Below are positions 45,305 through 54,235 of a DNA stretch of 64,000 bases, in pieces; position 1 is the stretch's first letter; each line of letters begins with the position of its first letter. The stretch is from positions 139,152,212 to 139,216,211 of the forward strand of contig BTPG01000003.1 in NCBI GenBank assembly GCA_036245525.1. Direction: 5' to 3'. Source of the DNA: Semisulcospira habei. Its lineage: Eukaryota > Mollusca > Gastropoda > Semisulcospiridae. A model generated the notes under the pieces. The model was not told the origin of the DNA, made no database searches, and saw only the letters and a list, made by a program, of their open reading frames with translations. The translations under genes and the position numbers were made by a program.

Positions 45305-48064
45305 ACCAGTGTTCTTTTTACTACATCTATCTTATTATATATTCTAAATAAAAATTCTATTCTATCGATATCATTAACTATAAGTCATTTTGCCTACCCC
45401 CCATTAAATTCCACCATAAAATAACCATAACACCACAGCAGAGTATGCATTGACCCCCCACATGCCGCGAAACTAATGTAATTACCCATAGAGTGTATCA
45501 CAAATAACGTTCGTACAATCTGTGAGTGTAAAGTTTCCGAGAAGACATGAACTAACGACATAGTCACGAATATGCGCGATGCAGTATCAGTACACGAGTG
45601 CGCAAGTCCACGATCAAGCCTCTCCAAATAGTTTTTAAGTCTCGTAAATATCTATAGTGAGTACTAACCCTCCCCCTCATACCCCCCCTGACCGTCTACC
45701 CACAAATAACGACACGCAACACCGTCAGCTCCCCGCTGCTAGTCATGTGTTTTATGAGTAGAGTATACATATAAATAAATATTAGTGTACAAGTGAACAA
45801 CTAGAAGAAAATGTAAGTTCAGGTGAGTGTACTGGAAAAGAGAGATAGCAGCGATATCTAAGTCTTGAGTAATGTTGATTTCTTGTATATGAATGAGGTT
45901 GAGACACGGTAATGATTAGGTAATGAACCCAGATCGAACATGTCACATCTATCGACGACATGACTTGAGCCTTATGACTAGGGAAACCATTAAACATCTT
46001 ACCTGCTTCTACGTCACGAACTTTTAAGAATGATCTCCAAGTGTCTGATGTCTGTCTGTCTGATTTCTGATAAATGAGAGAGATAGTGTATATTACCGCC
46101 ACCTAGATCAACATCCTCAGTAAGAGTTTCTTCTATAAGACTGTAAGTCCGAGAATGATTAGCTCAACTACCTTTTGGAAAATCTAATTGTATAGGCAAG
46201 TGAGTACGATTAACGGATTTAAAGTTGTTTTGTTACTTTTGAATTTATACTAGATTCGTACAATAGTGTAGCGCATTAACTGTAGACTCAAATTCAAAGC
46301 TACAAAAGTCTATACTGTACTCCGCTCGCAAAAACATATAGTACTACTAAAAACGATCTCACTATAGCTAGGAGTCGATAGAGACACAGCTTTACACGAT
46401 TAGACTAATAGTAAATATGTAAGGATAAGTGTCTGATGGCTCGCGCCCCTCCCCCTGACGTCTGCGCTCCCCACGTGAGTCAATTGGTAGGAGTCACCTG
46501 TGGAAGTACTACGCACTCATAGTACTGTGTGCCTGAAGTAGCATGCTTCATGGCACGTCAAGACACTAGTTCAGTCCTAAGACAGCGTCATCTATGCACG
46601 ATTGTTATCAATGATGCACCCATTCAGTAAACCACACTGGCGCCCGCTACTTCTTTTTTTCCTACCTCAGTCACCCGAGTGAGCGAGAGAGCAGCCAGTG
46701 ATAACAGAGAAACTCGAGGTTTACTGAAGGGCTCATATGTAAATGTCTAAGAGTTTAGTCGCATAGCGTAACTTGTAAATAACATTAGCTAATAGTATAG
46801 TACTCACTATAGGACTACTATAGGATGTGCTAATTAATGTAGCACCGAGACTCTAAGTTACCACAACAAACTGCAGTATTCGGAGTATTATAGTATCCCA
46901 CTCCCCGCGCTCCCGCTCACCACGATGAGCTCGTAGAGGAATAATGTATGATCCACCGTTTACTTGATGACAAGATAATAATTCAAATACGCGTAAATTC
47001 AGTCTTCACGTTAATAATGAGCTGTTATGCCAAACTTACGGTGCAGCGTGCTAAGCACGTATCAGATAGCATATCTATTTTGATCACAGTGAGAATAGAG
47101 ATAATACTGCGACTGCACTATGCAGTAGAGTACTACTAGCTTACCTAGATGAATCCCTTGACACCTCGAGTAATACGAGAAGTACGCAATTACCCTCGTA
47201 CACAGATTAAATGATTTGCAGTTAGAAAGGATAGGAATGTAGAAATCCTGCTTACAAGATTAGAGTTTGTTTTTTTAGTTCTTCATGCCCCCCCCCCCAC
47301 CTCATGGAAGACACAAAACCCTGAAAATCACTAGCGATGTAACAGAATTAGAGAAACATACAGATGTTCAGTTACTAATAACTGCATAACGTCACTTATG
47401 ACATCATACGCATTGTGCAGACTACGAGGCAGTAGTCGCTAGTGTAGAGTAACACTGTGTTAGACAGAGCTCACAGATGAGGATGCATTCTCTACAACAA
47501 TAGGACTTAGTATATTACAGAGCGCTGTAGCTATGGGTTTAGTGTTGTTGTATTCAGCTAGACGTTATAACTGTCAGAATTCATAACATCTCATTAAGTC
47601 CCTCTCAGTGCCTCTCAGATGATACGATGATTGTGCTAGTCACTCACTTAGGGCCTATCGACAATTCCAATGGAGTATGAAAGCGCTGGATCGTGTGAAC
47701 GTCCCACATCACCACTGCTCCGCTAGAAAAAGAGCCGCACAGTCTGACTCCTCACACCTCATAAGACCCGAAAATGAGCATTTATCACAGACGATAAGAC
47801 GTGTTGTAAGATGACACACATCGATTGTACTATCAAGCGTATCTTGACAGACTTTGTGACCATGTCAATCTCCACAGCAGGATTGAGAGATGCCACGAGA
47901 CTACTGAGTAGTCAGATTGCTTATATGTTAGCCTGGCATAATCGGTCTCTGTACCCCCCGCTAGCCCGCGCTGTACACTTGACTGTTCTATGCCTACAGA
48001 TGATGCATAGGGCAAGTGTGTGGTTTAGGATCGCACTCTGAACGGTGTTGCTGGAGATAGCAGC
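45305..48064. other. Unexplained non-coding block splitting the capsid region
   Basis: About 2.8 kb without credible genes (longest frame about 106 codons), in the middle of a densely coding element. No microsatellites, no tRNA-like head, and no clear inverted termini with the flanks. The word CTCACTATAG occurs at about 46,369 and 46,805 and inverted at about 45,655. It could be an old insertion, an intron-like segment, or decayed element DNA. Confidence 0.5.
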
Positions 48065-48571
48065 TGTACTAATGCGTGGACCTGTTGTTTAGATTGTTGT
48101 ACACAAAGTAGGGAAGTGCCACAGTCCTGATCGTGTTGGAGATCGAAGACCTTAGGCAGAATGCCGTGTGTATTAAAGATGTAATACTCCGTAATCCAGT
48201 GTGGTCCTATTACCAATGCAGTTCTTTTTTCGCTGCGTCTATAAAATGATTCTATCATAACCAAATTTAAGATTTTATATAAAAAAAAATAAAAAACCTA
48301 TTTATTCACAATCCAATAACAAAAATCAAACATTCTTTAATAGGAAGTTTAAAGTTTTGAAGCCACAACAAAACATTTTCTTTCAAATTCTTGAAGATTC
48401 AGTAATAATTCAACAGTAGGAATTCTCCAACAAGCATAGCAACTGCTGACACCCCCTGAGAGAAGTCTAGTTGACTGAGAGTATGCCAGATGCAATAAGT
48501 GTATCTGAGTTGTTCGTAGTGGAATCGGGTTATACATGTTGCCTCATTGATCTTCAACTCCAAATGGGTAC
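48065..48571 (+). pseudogene. Decayed inverted copy of the capsid N-fragment 3' region
   Basis: Reading the + strand, this segment aligns with the coding strand of 49,310-48,979. Shared words: CTAATGCGTGGACC, ATGATTCTATCA (versus ATGAGTCTATCA), AAAATCAAACATT, CTTGAAGATTCAGTAA, ATTCAACAGTAG, TATGCCAGAT, GGAATCGGGTTATACATGTTG, CAACT. Many small indels and substitutions destroy the frame. Together with 48,979-49,310 it forms a diverged inverted repeat around a 407-bp spacer. Confidence 0.85.
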
Positions 48572-48977
48572 AATAAAAAGTAATTGAAGCGCGACTATGT
48601 GTGTGTGTGGAAGACTCTGATAATCATTGGTCTGGCAGACGAGCGGTTGCATCGGCTGGCTAAGTATAACTTAGTGAGTTAATGCATATAGAAGTGAAGC
48701 TGTCAAGCTCTAGACGGGCGCAATCAACATCTACATCGTACAGCCACGTTAAATCATTATCGCAGACTTGTTGGTTGTGTTATGACACCTCCTCTCAGTT
48801 TTATTCTACTTTGTGTTTGCCCCTGCATGTGCCTCCCCACACCCTATAACTCCCATCAGCGCCCCCCCCCACCCTGATCACACACACACTCTCTCACACC
48901 ACATCACTCGCCATCACTCCATGCGCATCCTCCCCCTCTCACCTCCTGTTACGATAAAATCCCTCTTGCTCTTTTTG
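48572..48977. other. Spacer between inverted capsid copies
   Basis: Non-coding; contains a short C-rich/CA-rich tract near 48,860-48,900. No recognised feature. Confidence 0.5.
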
Positions 48978-49967
48978 CTACCACCTTTGGCCTAGTTGAA
49001 GATCAGATGGCAACATGTATAACCCGATTCCAACTACAAAGTCAACTTTTGATCTGGCATATCTGAGTACGTCTTGGTAGCGTTGTATGCTTGATGGGAG
49101 ATCTACTGTTGAATTTACTGAATCTTCAAGATTTGCAAGAAACTGTTTTTGTGCTTCAAACTTTCCACTTCCATTCAAAATGTTTGATTTTGTTAGTGAT
49201 TGTGCACCTAGTATACACCAGACATATGTTCTGATAGACTCATTTACGCGCTCAACTCCTGCTTGAGTAAACCCGTCACTTTTGTCTAAAATAAATGTGG
49301 TCCACGCATTAGTCTGCTTCTGCTCTATTGATCCTAACCAGACTTCAGATTTTGATGAGAATGAAGTGTACCCAGGGTAGTAATCTTGTGGGTATTGTCT
49401 GTGACTCAAAGCGTAATACAATGTACCAATGCCGTGGTGATCATCAAGTTTTTGTGTAAAGTCATACTTTGTACTGATGTTAAACTCATTACAGATGCGT
49501 TCAAATGCTTTCATATCCATGGGGTTGTTATACCTGTTGAAACTAGATTCAGTGGGCAGTGGTGTATGAAGTTCTGACAGTATACGTCTAAGCTGGTAAT
49601 AAACATGGAAACGATACACAGATCTAATCAGTTTGTTTGAGTGATTCAAGTGGTCTGTAAATGAAACACCACAGCCTGTAGTTGAACATAGTATTGCAAA
49701 GTTGAGTTGGTTTTGAAACATCTGTAGTGGGCTTGAAGACCACTTTCTTGCAGTTGAGTCATCTGTTATTGGAGGGTTTAGGTAATGGTCAAATGGATTC
49801 GGTACTTTCACTTGAAATAAATCTTGTACGCTTGCGTCAGACACAGCTATGTCAAGCTGATTTAGTTGAATTATTTTCTGTTCATAAGTAGGTGCAACAT
49901 TATATTTGGCATCCATATTAAATTGAAATGCGTTTGTTGTGGTAATGGTTGGTGATTTAAATTCCAT
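48978..49967 (-). pseudogene. Capsid-type protein, N-terminal fragment
   Basis: ATG 49,967 (MEFKSPTITTTNAFQFNMD), preceded by ATATAAAAAAGG, divergent from the gene at 49,992. 329 codons. Conserved-looking blocks: PTYEQKIIQLNQLDIAVSD, VKVPNPFDHYLNPPITDDST, CGVSFTDHLN, FHVYYQLRRIL, AFERICNEFN, TTFILDKSDGFTQAGVERVN, QKQFLANLEDSVNS, LPSSIQRYQDVLRYARSKVD, FVVGIGLYMLPSDLQ. After LPSDLQ the frame ends in a few unrelated residues (LGQRW), where the inverted-repeat spacer begins, so the 3' end is lost. I infer it is the upstream part of the same capsid gene as 44,258-45,301. A separate neighbouring gene is the alternative. Intact relatives, as I recall, continue past the LYMxPSD block. Confidence 0.75.
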
Positions 49968-49991
49968 CCTTTTTTATATGAGATAATAAAA
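49968..49991. promoter_or_regulatory. 24-bp divergent start region
   Basis: Only 24 bases separate the ATGs at 49,967 (-) and 49,992 (+). The interval contains TATAT/ATATAAAAAA reading left and ATAATAAAA reading right. No room for ordinary 5' UTRs plus a conventional promoter. Confidence 0.6.
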
Positions 49992-50726
49992 ATGTTTATT
50001 ACCTTAACAAATCTTGACACAAGCAAACCAGTGTGGTTAACTAATGGGATTGATAATCGTGATGGTAGCAAGACTGTAGCTATCCATGAAATGTTTTACA
50101 CAGTAAAATGGTTTAATGTTACAAATGATACAGATTATTATATAGATGGATCTGTTGTTGCTAGTTTAATGAGAGTTAATGTTTTGCGAGCTGGGTATTA
50201 TGACTTTTGTACTTTAGCTGAATGGCTACAAAATGAATTTAAAATTAAAGCAACTTTAAATCCGGCTAACTTACTTGTTACATTAGATTTTCCAAAAGGT
50301 AGTGAGTATTCATTATCATTAAGTCTTATAAAATTACTTGGGTTTATGGGTAATATAATTTCTTTTCCAGATGAAGATTGGACAAAATGGTTAGGTCCAG
50401 AAAGGCAACAACTACTACTAAAACCAAAAAAAGAAAAAATAATTGGAAGATATCCTGTTCATTTGTCAGTACACACAGTGCTAAATGTTTATTTGAAAGA
50501 ACTAAACACATCTGAGAATGTTCACAATGGAAAGCCTTCAACTTTGTTGAGATGCTTACCTACTGGAACTGCTCCGTATTGTGAAAGTGTAGTTGTTAGA
50601 TTTCCTAATTTGCAGTTTAAGAAATTAGGTTCTAGTTTCTTTGAGTCACTGAGTATATCTGTAACTAATCAGGATGACAAACCAGTTCTTATGCATGATT
50701 TTAGTGTTGTGTTGGAAATTAAATAA
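49992..50726 (+). CDS. Probable minor capsid (penton-type) protein (244 aa)
   Basis: ATG 49,992 directly follows AATAAAA. The sequence is beta-rich without membrane segments: FITLTNLDTSKPVWLTNG, TVAIHEMFYTVKWFNVTND, YYDFCTLAEWLQNEFKIKAT, IKLLGFMG, HLSVHTVLNVYLKELNTSEN, RCLPTGTAPYCESVVVRFPN, and ending LMHDFSVVLEIK. Position opposite the capsid gene and the size fit the single-jelly-roll minor capsid/penton of Polintons, but the assignment rests on context and general character, not a diagnostic motif. Spacing to the next ATG is 21 bases. Confidence 0.65.
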   Translation: MFITLTNLDTSKPVWLTNGIDNRDGSKTVAIHEMFYTVKWFNVTNDTDYYIDGSVVASLMRVNVLRAGYYDFCTLAEWLQNEFKIKATLNPANLLVTLDFPKGSEYSLSLSLIKLLGFMGNIISFPDEDWTKWLGPERQQLLLKPKKEKIIGRYPVHLSVHTVLNVYLKELNTSENVHNGKPSTLLRCLPTGTAPYCESVVVRFPNLQFKKLGSSFFESLSISVTNQDDKPVLMHDFSVVLEIK

Positions 50727-50747
50727 TTTTATTTTTGTTTATAAAAA

Positions 50748-51623
50748 ATGAGTGGTGGTCCAAAGTCGAGAATCATACCAGTTGCATGTCCAGTAACAGA
50801 ATTGAAAGATTTGGCAGATGTACAGGATTTTGAGAAGGAGGGAGAAATTGGAGAAATATATGGTTTTGAACTTGATTCCTATGGCATGTACAAGAGGAAA
50901 GTAATTGTTGACATGAAAGATGGTGAAAAACAGATTCCTAAACTTGGTCAGCTACGTGATGTTACTGTACCTACTCCACCTGTAAATAATTCGCCCTACA
51001 ACTTAATACATGTGGGAAATAAGTGGGTGGTTTCACCTGTACCTGTTCCACCACCCACAATTGACTGGGACATAAAGTTGGAATTTATTAGTCCTTATGT
51101 ATATACTGATGACGAAGGTGCCTTAGTGTTTAGGAAGGTTGTTAACTCGGGGCCGCTTATTGTAAGTCTTGTTCCAAGCTTTGCCCCAGACAACAATAGC
51201 AGAGAAAAACTGAAAGTTGAAAATTATGAGAAACGGAGATATCTTCTTACAACTAGAAAGGGTAGATCAGATACTTCTGTTGTGTTTATGCCAGCAAGCT
51301 TAGTCATGGCTAGAGAAGTGACAATAGTATTTGAAATTATCATGAAATCTGTTGCTACTGCTAAAGAGGCTCAAATTGCACAAGGAATTAAACTTACATG
51401 GGATGAAACAGTAACAGAATCATCAAAGGTCTTTATTGCTATTACAAAAAATAATGATGTTATTAATGTTTCGAGCAGTATTCCAGCTGTCAAGGTGGTG
51501 GTTGACAAAACAACTTTTGTTCGTCTAACTTACATAAACCTTGAACACATTGATCTTGTTGCATTTTATTATGCCAGCAAATTATATACTTTTGAAGAGT
51601 TGCAAAATGTAATTGCTGATTAA
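50748..51623 (+). CDS. Uncharacterised Polinton structural-type protein (291 aa)
   Basis: ATG 50,748 follows TTTATAAAAA. It has an N-terminal region with repeated acidic stretches (ELKDLADVQDFEKEGEIGEI), a Pro-rich hinge at about residues 95-110 (VSPVPVPPPTIDWDIKLEF), and beta-rich domains with SLVPSFAPDNNSREK, REVTIVFEIIMK and the C-terminus YASKLYTFEELQNVIAD. No enzyme motif. Located in the structural block after the probable penton gene; a fibre- or virion-associated role is a guess. Confidence 0.65.
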   Translation: MSGGPKSRIIPVACPVTELKDLADVQDFEKEGEIGEIYGFELDSYGMYKRKVIVDMKDGEKQIPKLGQLRDVTVPTPPVNNSPYNLIHVGNKWVVSPVPVPPPTIDWDIKLEFISPYVYTDDEGALVFRKVVNSGPLIVSLVPSFAPDNNSREKLKVENYEKRRYLLTTRKGRSDTSVVFMPASLVMAREVTIVFEIIMKSVATAKEAQIAQGIKLTWDETVTESSKVFIAITKNNDVINVSSSIPAVKVVVDKTTFVRLTYINLEHIDLVAFYYASKLYTFEELQNVIAD

Positions 51624-51652
51624 ATAAAAAAAAATATTTGTCAATAAAAAAA

Positions 51653-52339
51653 ATGGTAAACTTCTATCCGCAACTACCAACGCTTGATCCGACTGAAACA
51701 AATGTGACGACTAAAACAACACTTGCGCCTGATCCACATATGCCAATTGCTTCAGATAAAACATTACAGGCAGATGCATTCAGATTAAATAATATTACAG
51801 AATCTTTGAAATATTTGGAGAGTGAGGAGGCGAAATACTCACGGTGCAAAAGACGGTATAAGACCGTTTTCAATTCTGTTCAAAACACTTCTATGGCTAT
51901 TGGTGCAGTTTCAGCTTCATGTTCTGTAGGGGGTATTGTTCTGTTCGCCACAGGAATTGGGAGTTTGGCTGGAATAGCAGTTGAGGCTGTTAGCGTTGCT
52001 ACATGCCTGGCTTGTTTTGGTTTGGAGGCCTTGAACAAGAGGTTTCACACAAAATTACAGAAACATGAAGCATTGAGTACGCTGGCTGGTGCAAAGCTGA
52101 GCAGTATGAAACTTATTATCAGTAAGGCATTGAACGATAATTTTATTGATGACGAAGAATTTAAGCGAGTCCAGGATGATTTAAATAATTACAAGAAACA
52201 GAAATCTGAAATACAGAATAAAATGCGTAGTCAATCTCCCGTCAATGTTGAAGAACTGAAGGCCAGTTTTTTAGCAGAGGGAAAAAGGATAGGGGTACAG
52301 GAAACCACAGAAAAACTACACAATCTTTTAAACAAATAA
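51653..52339 (+). CDS. Conserved Polinton membrane/helical protein (228 aa)
   Basis: The true start is ATG 51,653 (MVNFYPQLPTLDPTETNVTT), right after GTCAATAAAAAAA; an upstream extension lacks ATG. A helical region at about 45-70 (LNNITESLKYLESEEAKYSR) precedes a glycine-rich hydrophobic stretch at about 80-120 (VSASCSVGGIVLFATGIGSL, AVEAVSVATCLACFGLEAL) that could be a membrane hairpin. A long charged helical/coiled-coil C-terminus follows (FKRVQDDLNNYKKQKSEIQN). Proteins with this layout accompany many Polintons. Function unknown; a membrane-active or entry-related virion role is possible, on architecture only. Confidence 0.75.
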   Translation: MVNFYPQLPTLDPTETNVTTKTTLAPDPHMPIASDKTLQADAFRLNNITESLKYLESEEAKYSRCKRRYKTVFNSVQNTSMAIGAVSASCSVGGIVLFATGIGSLAGIAVEAVSVATCLACFGLEALNKRFHTKLQKHEALSTLAGAKLSSMKLIISKALNDNFIDDEEFKRVQDDLNNYKKQKSEIQNKMRSQSPVNVEELKASFLAEGKRIGVQETTEKLHNLLNK

Positions 52340-52395
52340 AAATCAGATTTGGTAATCAATCAATATTTTTGTCATATGCTTCGCAGAGAGATGAC

Positions 52396-52461
52396 ATGTC
52401 ATTTACACCACTTGTGCCTGATTATTTAACCCCATCAGCACCACCACCTGAGTATTACTGA
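52396..52461 (+). CDS. Short ORF with C-terminal PPPEYY
   Basis: 21 codons starting MSFTPLVPDYL and ending APPPEYY, 57 bases after the previous stop. The composition (Pro-rich with a PPxY-type ending) is unlike random AT-rich sequence and resembles a late-domain or protease-cleavage type peptide. It may also be the N-terminal remnant of a lost gene, or chance. No AATAAAAATG context precedes it. Confidence 0.35.
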   Translation: MSFTPLVPDYLTPSAPPPEYY

Positions 52462-52746
52462 GAAAAAAAAGTTTTTTTATTGTCCTTGTATCTTGATAAA
52501 TCTGTCTCAGTGTCTTGGGACTTGAGTCAAGTTGTTGTAAGAACTTAGGGTAAGTACTTGTAAGAACTTAGGGTAAGTACTTGTAAGAACTTAGGGTAAG
52601 TAATTAATAAGTTCTTATGGCAACACACTTAAAGGTTACCTCTGCAGGTTCCTAAAAGTTAGTTGCAACTTGTTAATAAGTATTAAGTTTCACTTGGCAT
52701 CACTTGATCAGGTAAATGATTAGGTGTTGACAGAGACAATAGTTAT
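52462..52746. other. Right arm of Polinton, non-coding
   Basis: Contains three tandem copies of TTGTAAGAACTTAGGGTAAG at about 52,535-52,600. No gene. Confidence 0.6.
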
Positions 52747-52804
52747 AGAGAGAGAACAATAGAGACCCGAAAGATAATCAGATCAATAGAGCCGCATCAG
52801 TCAT
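52747..52804 (+). repeat. Extra inward-facing copy of the TIR terminus
   Basis: GAGAGAACAATAGAGACCCG ... CAATAGAGCCGCATCAGTCA matches the outer ~58 bases of the left TIR in the same orientation as the left end, with several mismatches. Together with the right TIR it makes a foldback of about 210 bp. Confidence 0.85.
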
Positions 52805-52815
52805 GCTTGTCAGTT

Positions 52816-52958
52816 TTTAAAAATCAAAGGGTTGATTCAGAATTAACGGGGGTAAAATTGGGGCCAAAAATATGATATTAAAAAATGATGTAAATTAATG
52901 ACTGATGCGGCTCTATTAAATTCATTGTCTATCGGGACTCTATTGTTCTCTCTCTGTC
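52816..52958 (-). repeat. Polinton right terminal inverted repeat
   Basis: Reverse complement of 34,466-34,612 with few differences, ending ATTGTTCTCTCTCTGTC. Confidence 0.95.
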
Positions 52959-52966
52959 AGTGATTA

Positions 52967-53058
52967 TTTTATTTTTCGTACCCCGCCGTGAGATGGCCTT
53001 AGTTGCCTGCTCGGCGTTAAACCCAAATAACTAACTAACCAAAATTATTTTTCGTACC
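52967..53058 (+). mobile_element. SINE tail fragment with direct repeats
   Basis: TTATTTTTCGTACC at about 52,973-52,986 and 53,045-53,058 flanks a short insert ending CTCGGCGTTAAACCC plus AACTAACTAACC, a typical SINE 3' end in these genomes. Only the tail is present. Confidence 0.6.
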
Positions 53059-53183
53059 TGCCGTTGCTACAACTACGACTAGCTAAGTACAAAATATACA
53101 TAAAACATCAAAGCACAGTGATACAAAATATAGAGTCCACTAAACACAAACACATGCATACGCGCTCAAACGCACTCGCGCGT

Positions 53184-53186
<3 letters not shown>

Positions 53187-53248
<62 letters not shown>

Positions 53249-53289
53249 CACACACACACACACATACACACACGCACACACACACACAC

Positions 53290-53330
<41 letters not shown>
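53187..53330. repeat. (CA)n microsatellite
   Basis: Long CA tract with occasional GC/TA interruptions. Confidence 0.95.
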
Positions 53331-53396
53331 CGCGCGCGCACACACGCACACACATGATTGTTAGAATATACACCTACCCGAATAACTAGATATTAT

Positions 53397-53504
<108 letters not shown>

Positions 53505-53696
53505 CCAAATTCGACCCAACGAGAGATGTGCGGAAAGGTTGCCCACAAACCCGATGCGGTCATAACTGACCTACTAATGATCTCCCCGGGCACGTGAACA
53601 CCGGAATTCCATTTGGGAAATGTGATGCACCCGTCACTTCTGCACGTTATACATTTCGCTTCCCACGTCCAACTGCTTAAACTTTGGAAACCTTAA

Positions 53697-53745
53697 CACA
53701 TTCGAGACCGGTCGTATGCGGATGCGCGGCTCGAATGTGTGACAC
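53697..53745. repeat. Family-D palindrome, short
   Basis: ACACATTCGAGACCGGTCGT ... CGGCTCGAATGTGTGACA. Compare 19,690 and 61,773. Confidence 0.65.
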
Positions 53746-53747
53746 GT

Positions 53748-53840
53748 TTAACCCTTTGGCTGTCGGTAGCGGTTTTTGTCGCGACGATTCCCGCAGGAAT
53801 CATCGCGACAAAAACCGCTAGTGACAGCCAGAGTGTTTGT
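53748..53840. mobile_element. Family-C palindrome, TTAA at left
   Basis: TTAACCCTTTGGCTGTCGGT followed by a perfect stem TTTTTGTCGCGACGATTCC / GGAATCATCGCGACAAAAA (one mismatch) and GTGACAGCCAGAGTG. The TTAA directly abuts the end of the family-D palindrome. Confidence 0.75.
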
Positions 53841-53867
53841 CACAACTGGTCCACAATTCCACAAGTC

Positions 53868-54082
53868 TTAACTCATTGTGCCCGAGGTACGAAATACCCA
53901 CATTTTGGAGTTGTCATCTATGTACTGCATTACTATTCAGGAGACAGATCGACCATGGTAGTTCAAGGGTGGTGGCAGAATAGCTTGGCGCCTTTAGGCT
54001 ATTAAGCTATTCTGCCACCAACCTTCAGCTATCATGGTCGAGCCACATCTTACTGTGGTGTGTCGCGGGAAGAATGAGTTAC
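53868..54082. mobile_element. Family-A MITE
   Basis: Left end TTAACTCATTGTGCCCGAGG; right end, opposite strand, GTAACTCATTCTTCCCGCGA. The internal hairpin at about 53,945-54,045 (GATCGACCATGGTAGTTCAA ... CATGGTCGAGC) has a partly decayed loop. Confidence 0.75.
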
Positions 54083-54129
54083 AAATCTGACCACTTTTCA
54101 GTGGGTGGTCCTTAACGTATTGTGAGTAG

Positions 54130-54235
54130 TATATGTCAACGGGATCGCTCAAAGGCTGTGCATGAACAGCTTGGCTGTTCTATAGTAGGCTACCTAATGA
54201 GGCACTACCCTTGAACGATCATGGTCCATCCATCT
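54130..54235. repeat. Strongly degraded family-A hairpin
   Basis: The right arm ACTACCCTTGAACGATCATG is clear; the left arm (GATCGCTCAAAGG) and centre have drifted. Confidence 0.5.

Larger units (their letters stand above)
34466..52958. mobile_element. Polinton/Maverick element, 18.5 kb
   Basis: Boundaries are set by long inverted repeats (34,466-34,612 and 52,816-52,958). The contents match the defining Polinton set: protein-primed-type family B DNA polymerase, retroviral-type integrase, FtsK/HerA-type packaging ATPase, capsid proteins, and several small conserved proteins. Genes lie in three blocks (right, left, right) with very short spacers. The composition is more AT-rich than the flanks. 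A maturation protease was not found. The expected 6-bp target duplication is not obvious, because a GA tract blurs the left end. Main lesions: split capsid gene, ATPase frame break. The element is likely fairly young, since PolB and integrase are uninterrupted, but this copy is probably not fully functional. Confidence 0.95.

Noticed and set aside
46360..46815. T7-like promoter words (CTCACTATAG)
   Set aside because: Only a 10-base match to part of a phage promoter; no phage-type polymerase in the element. Kept only as a recurring word.
34455..52970. 6-bp target-site duplication of the Polinton
   Set aside because: Flanks near ACACAGTC and GTCAGTGA share only CAGT; no convincing 6-bp direct repeat, possibly obscured by the GA tract.
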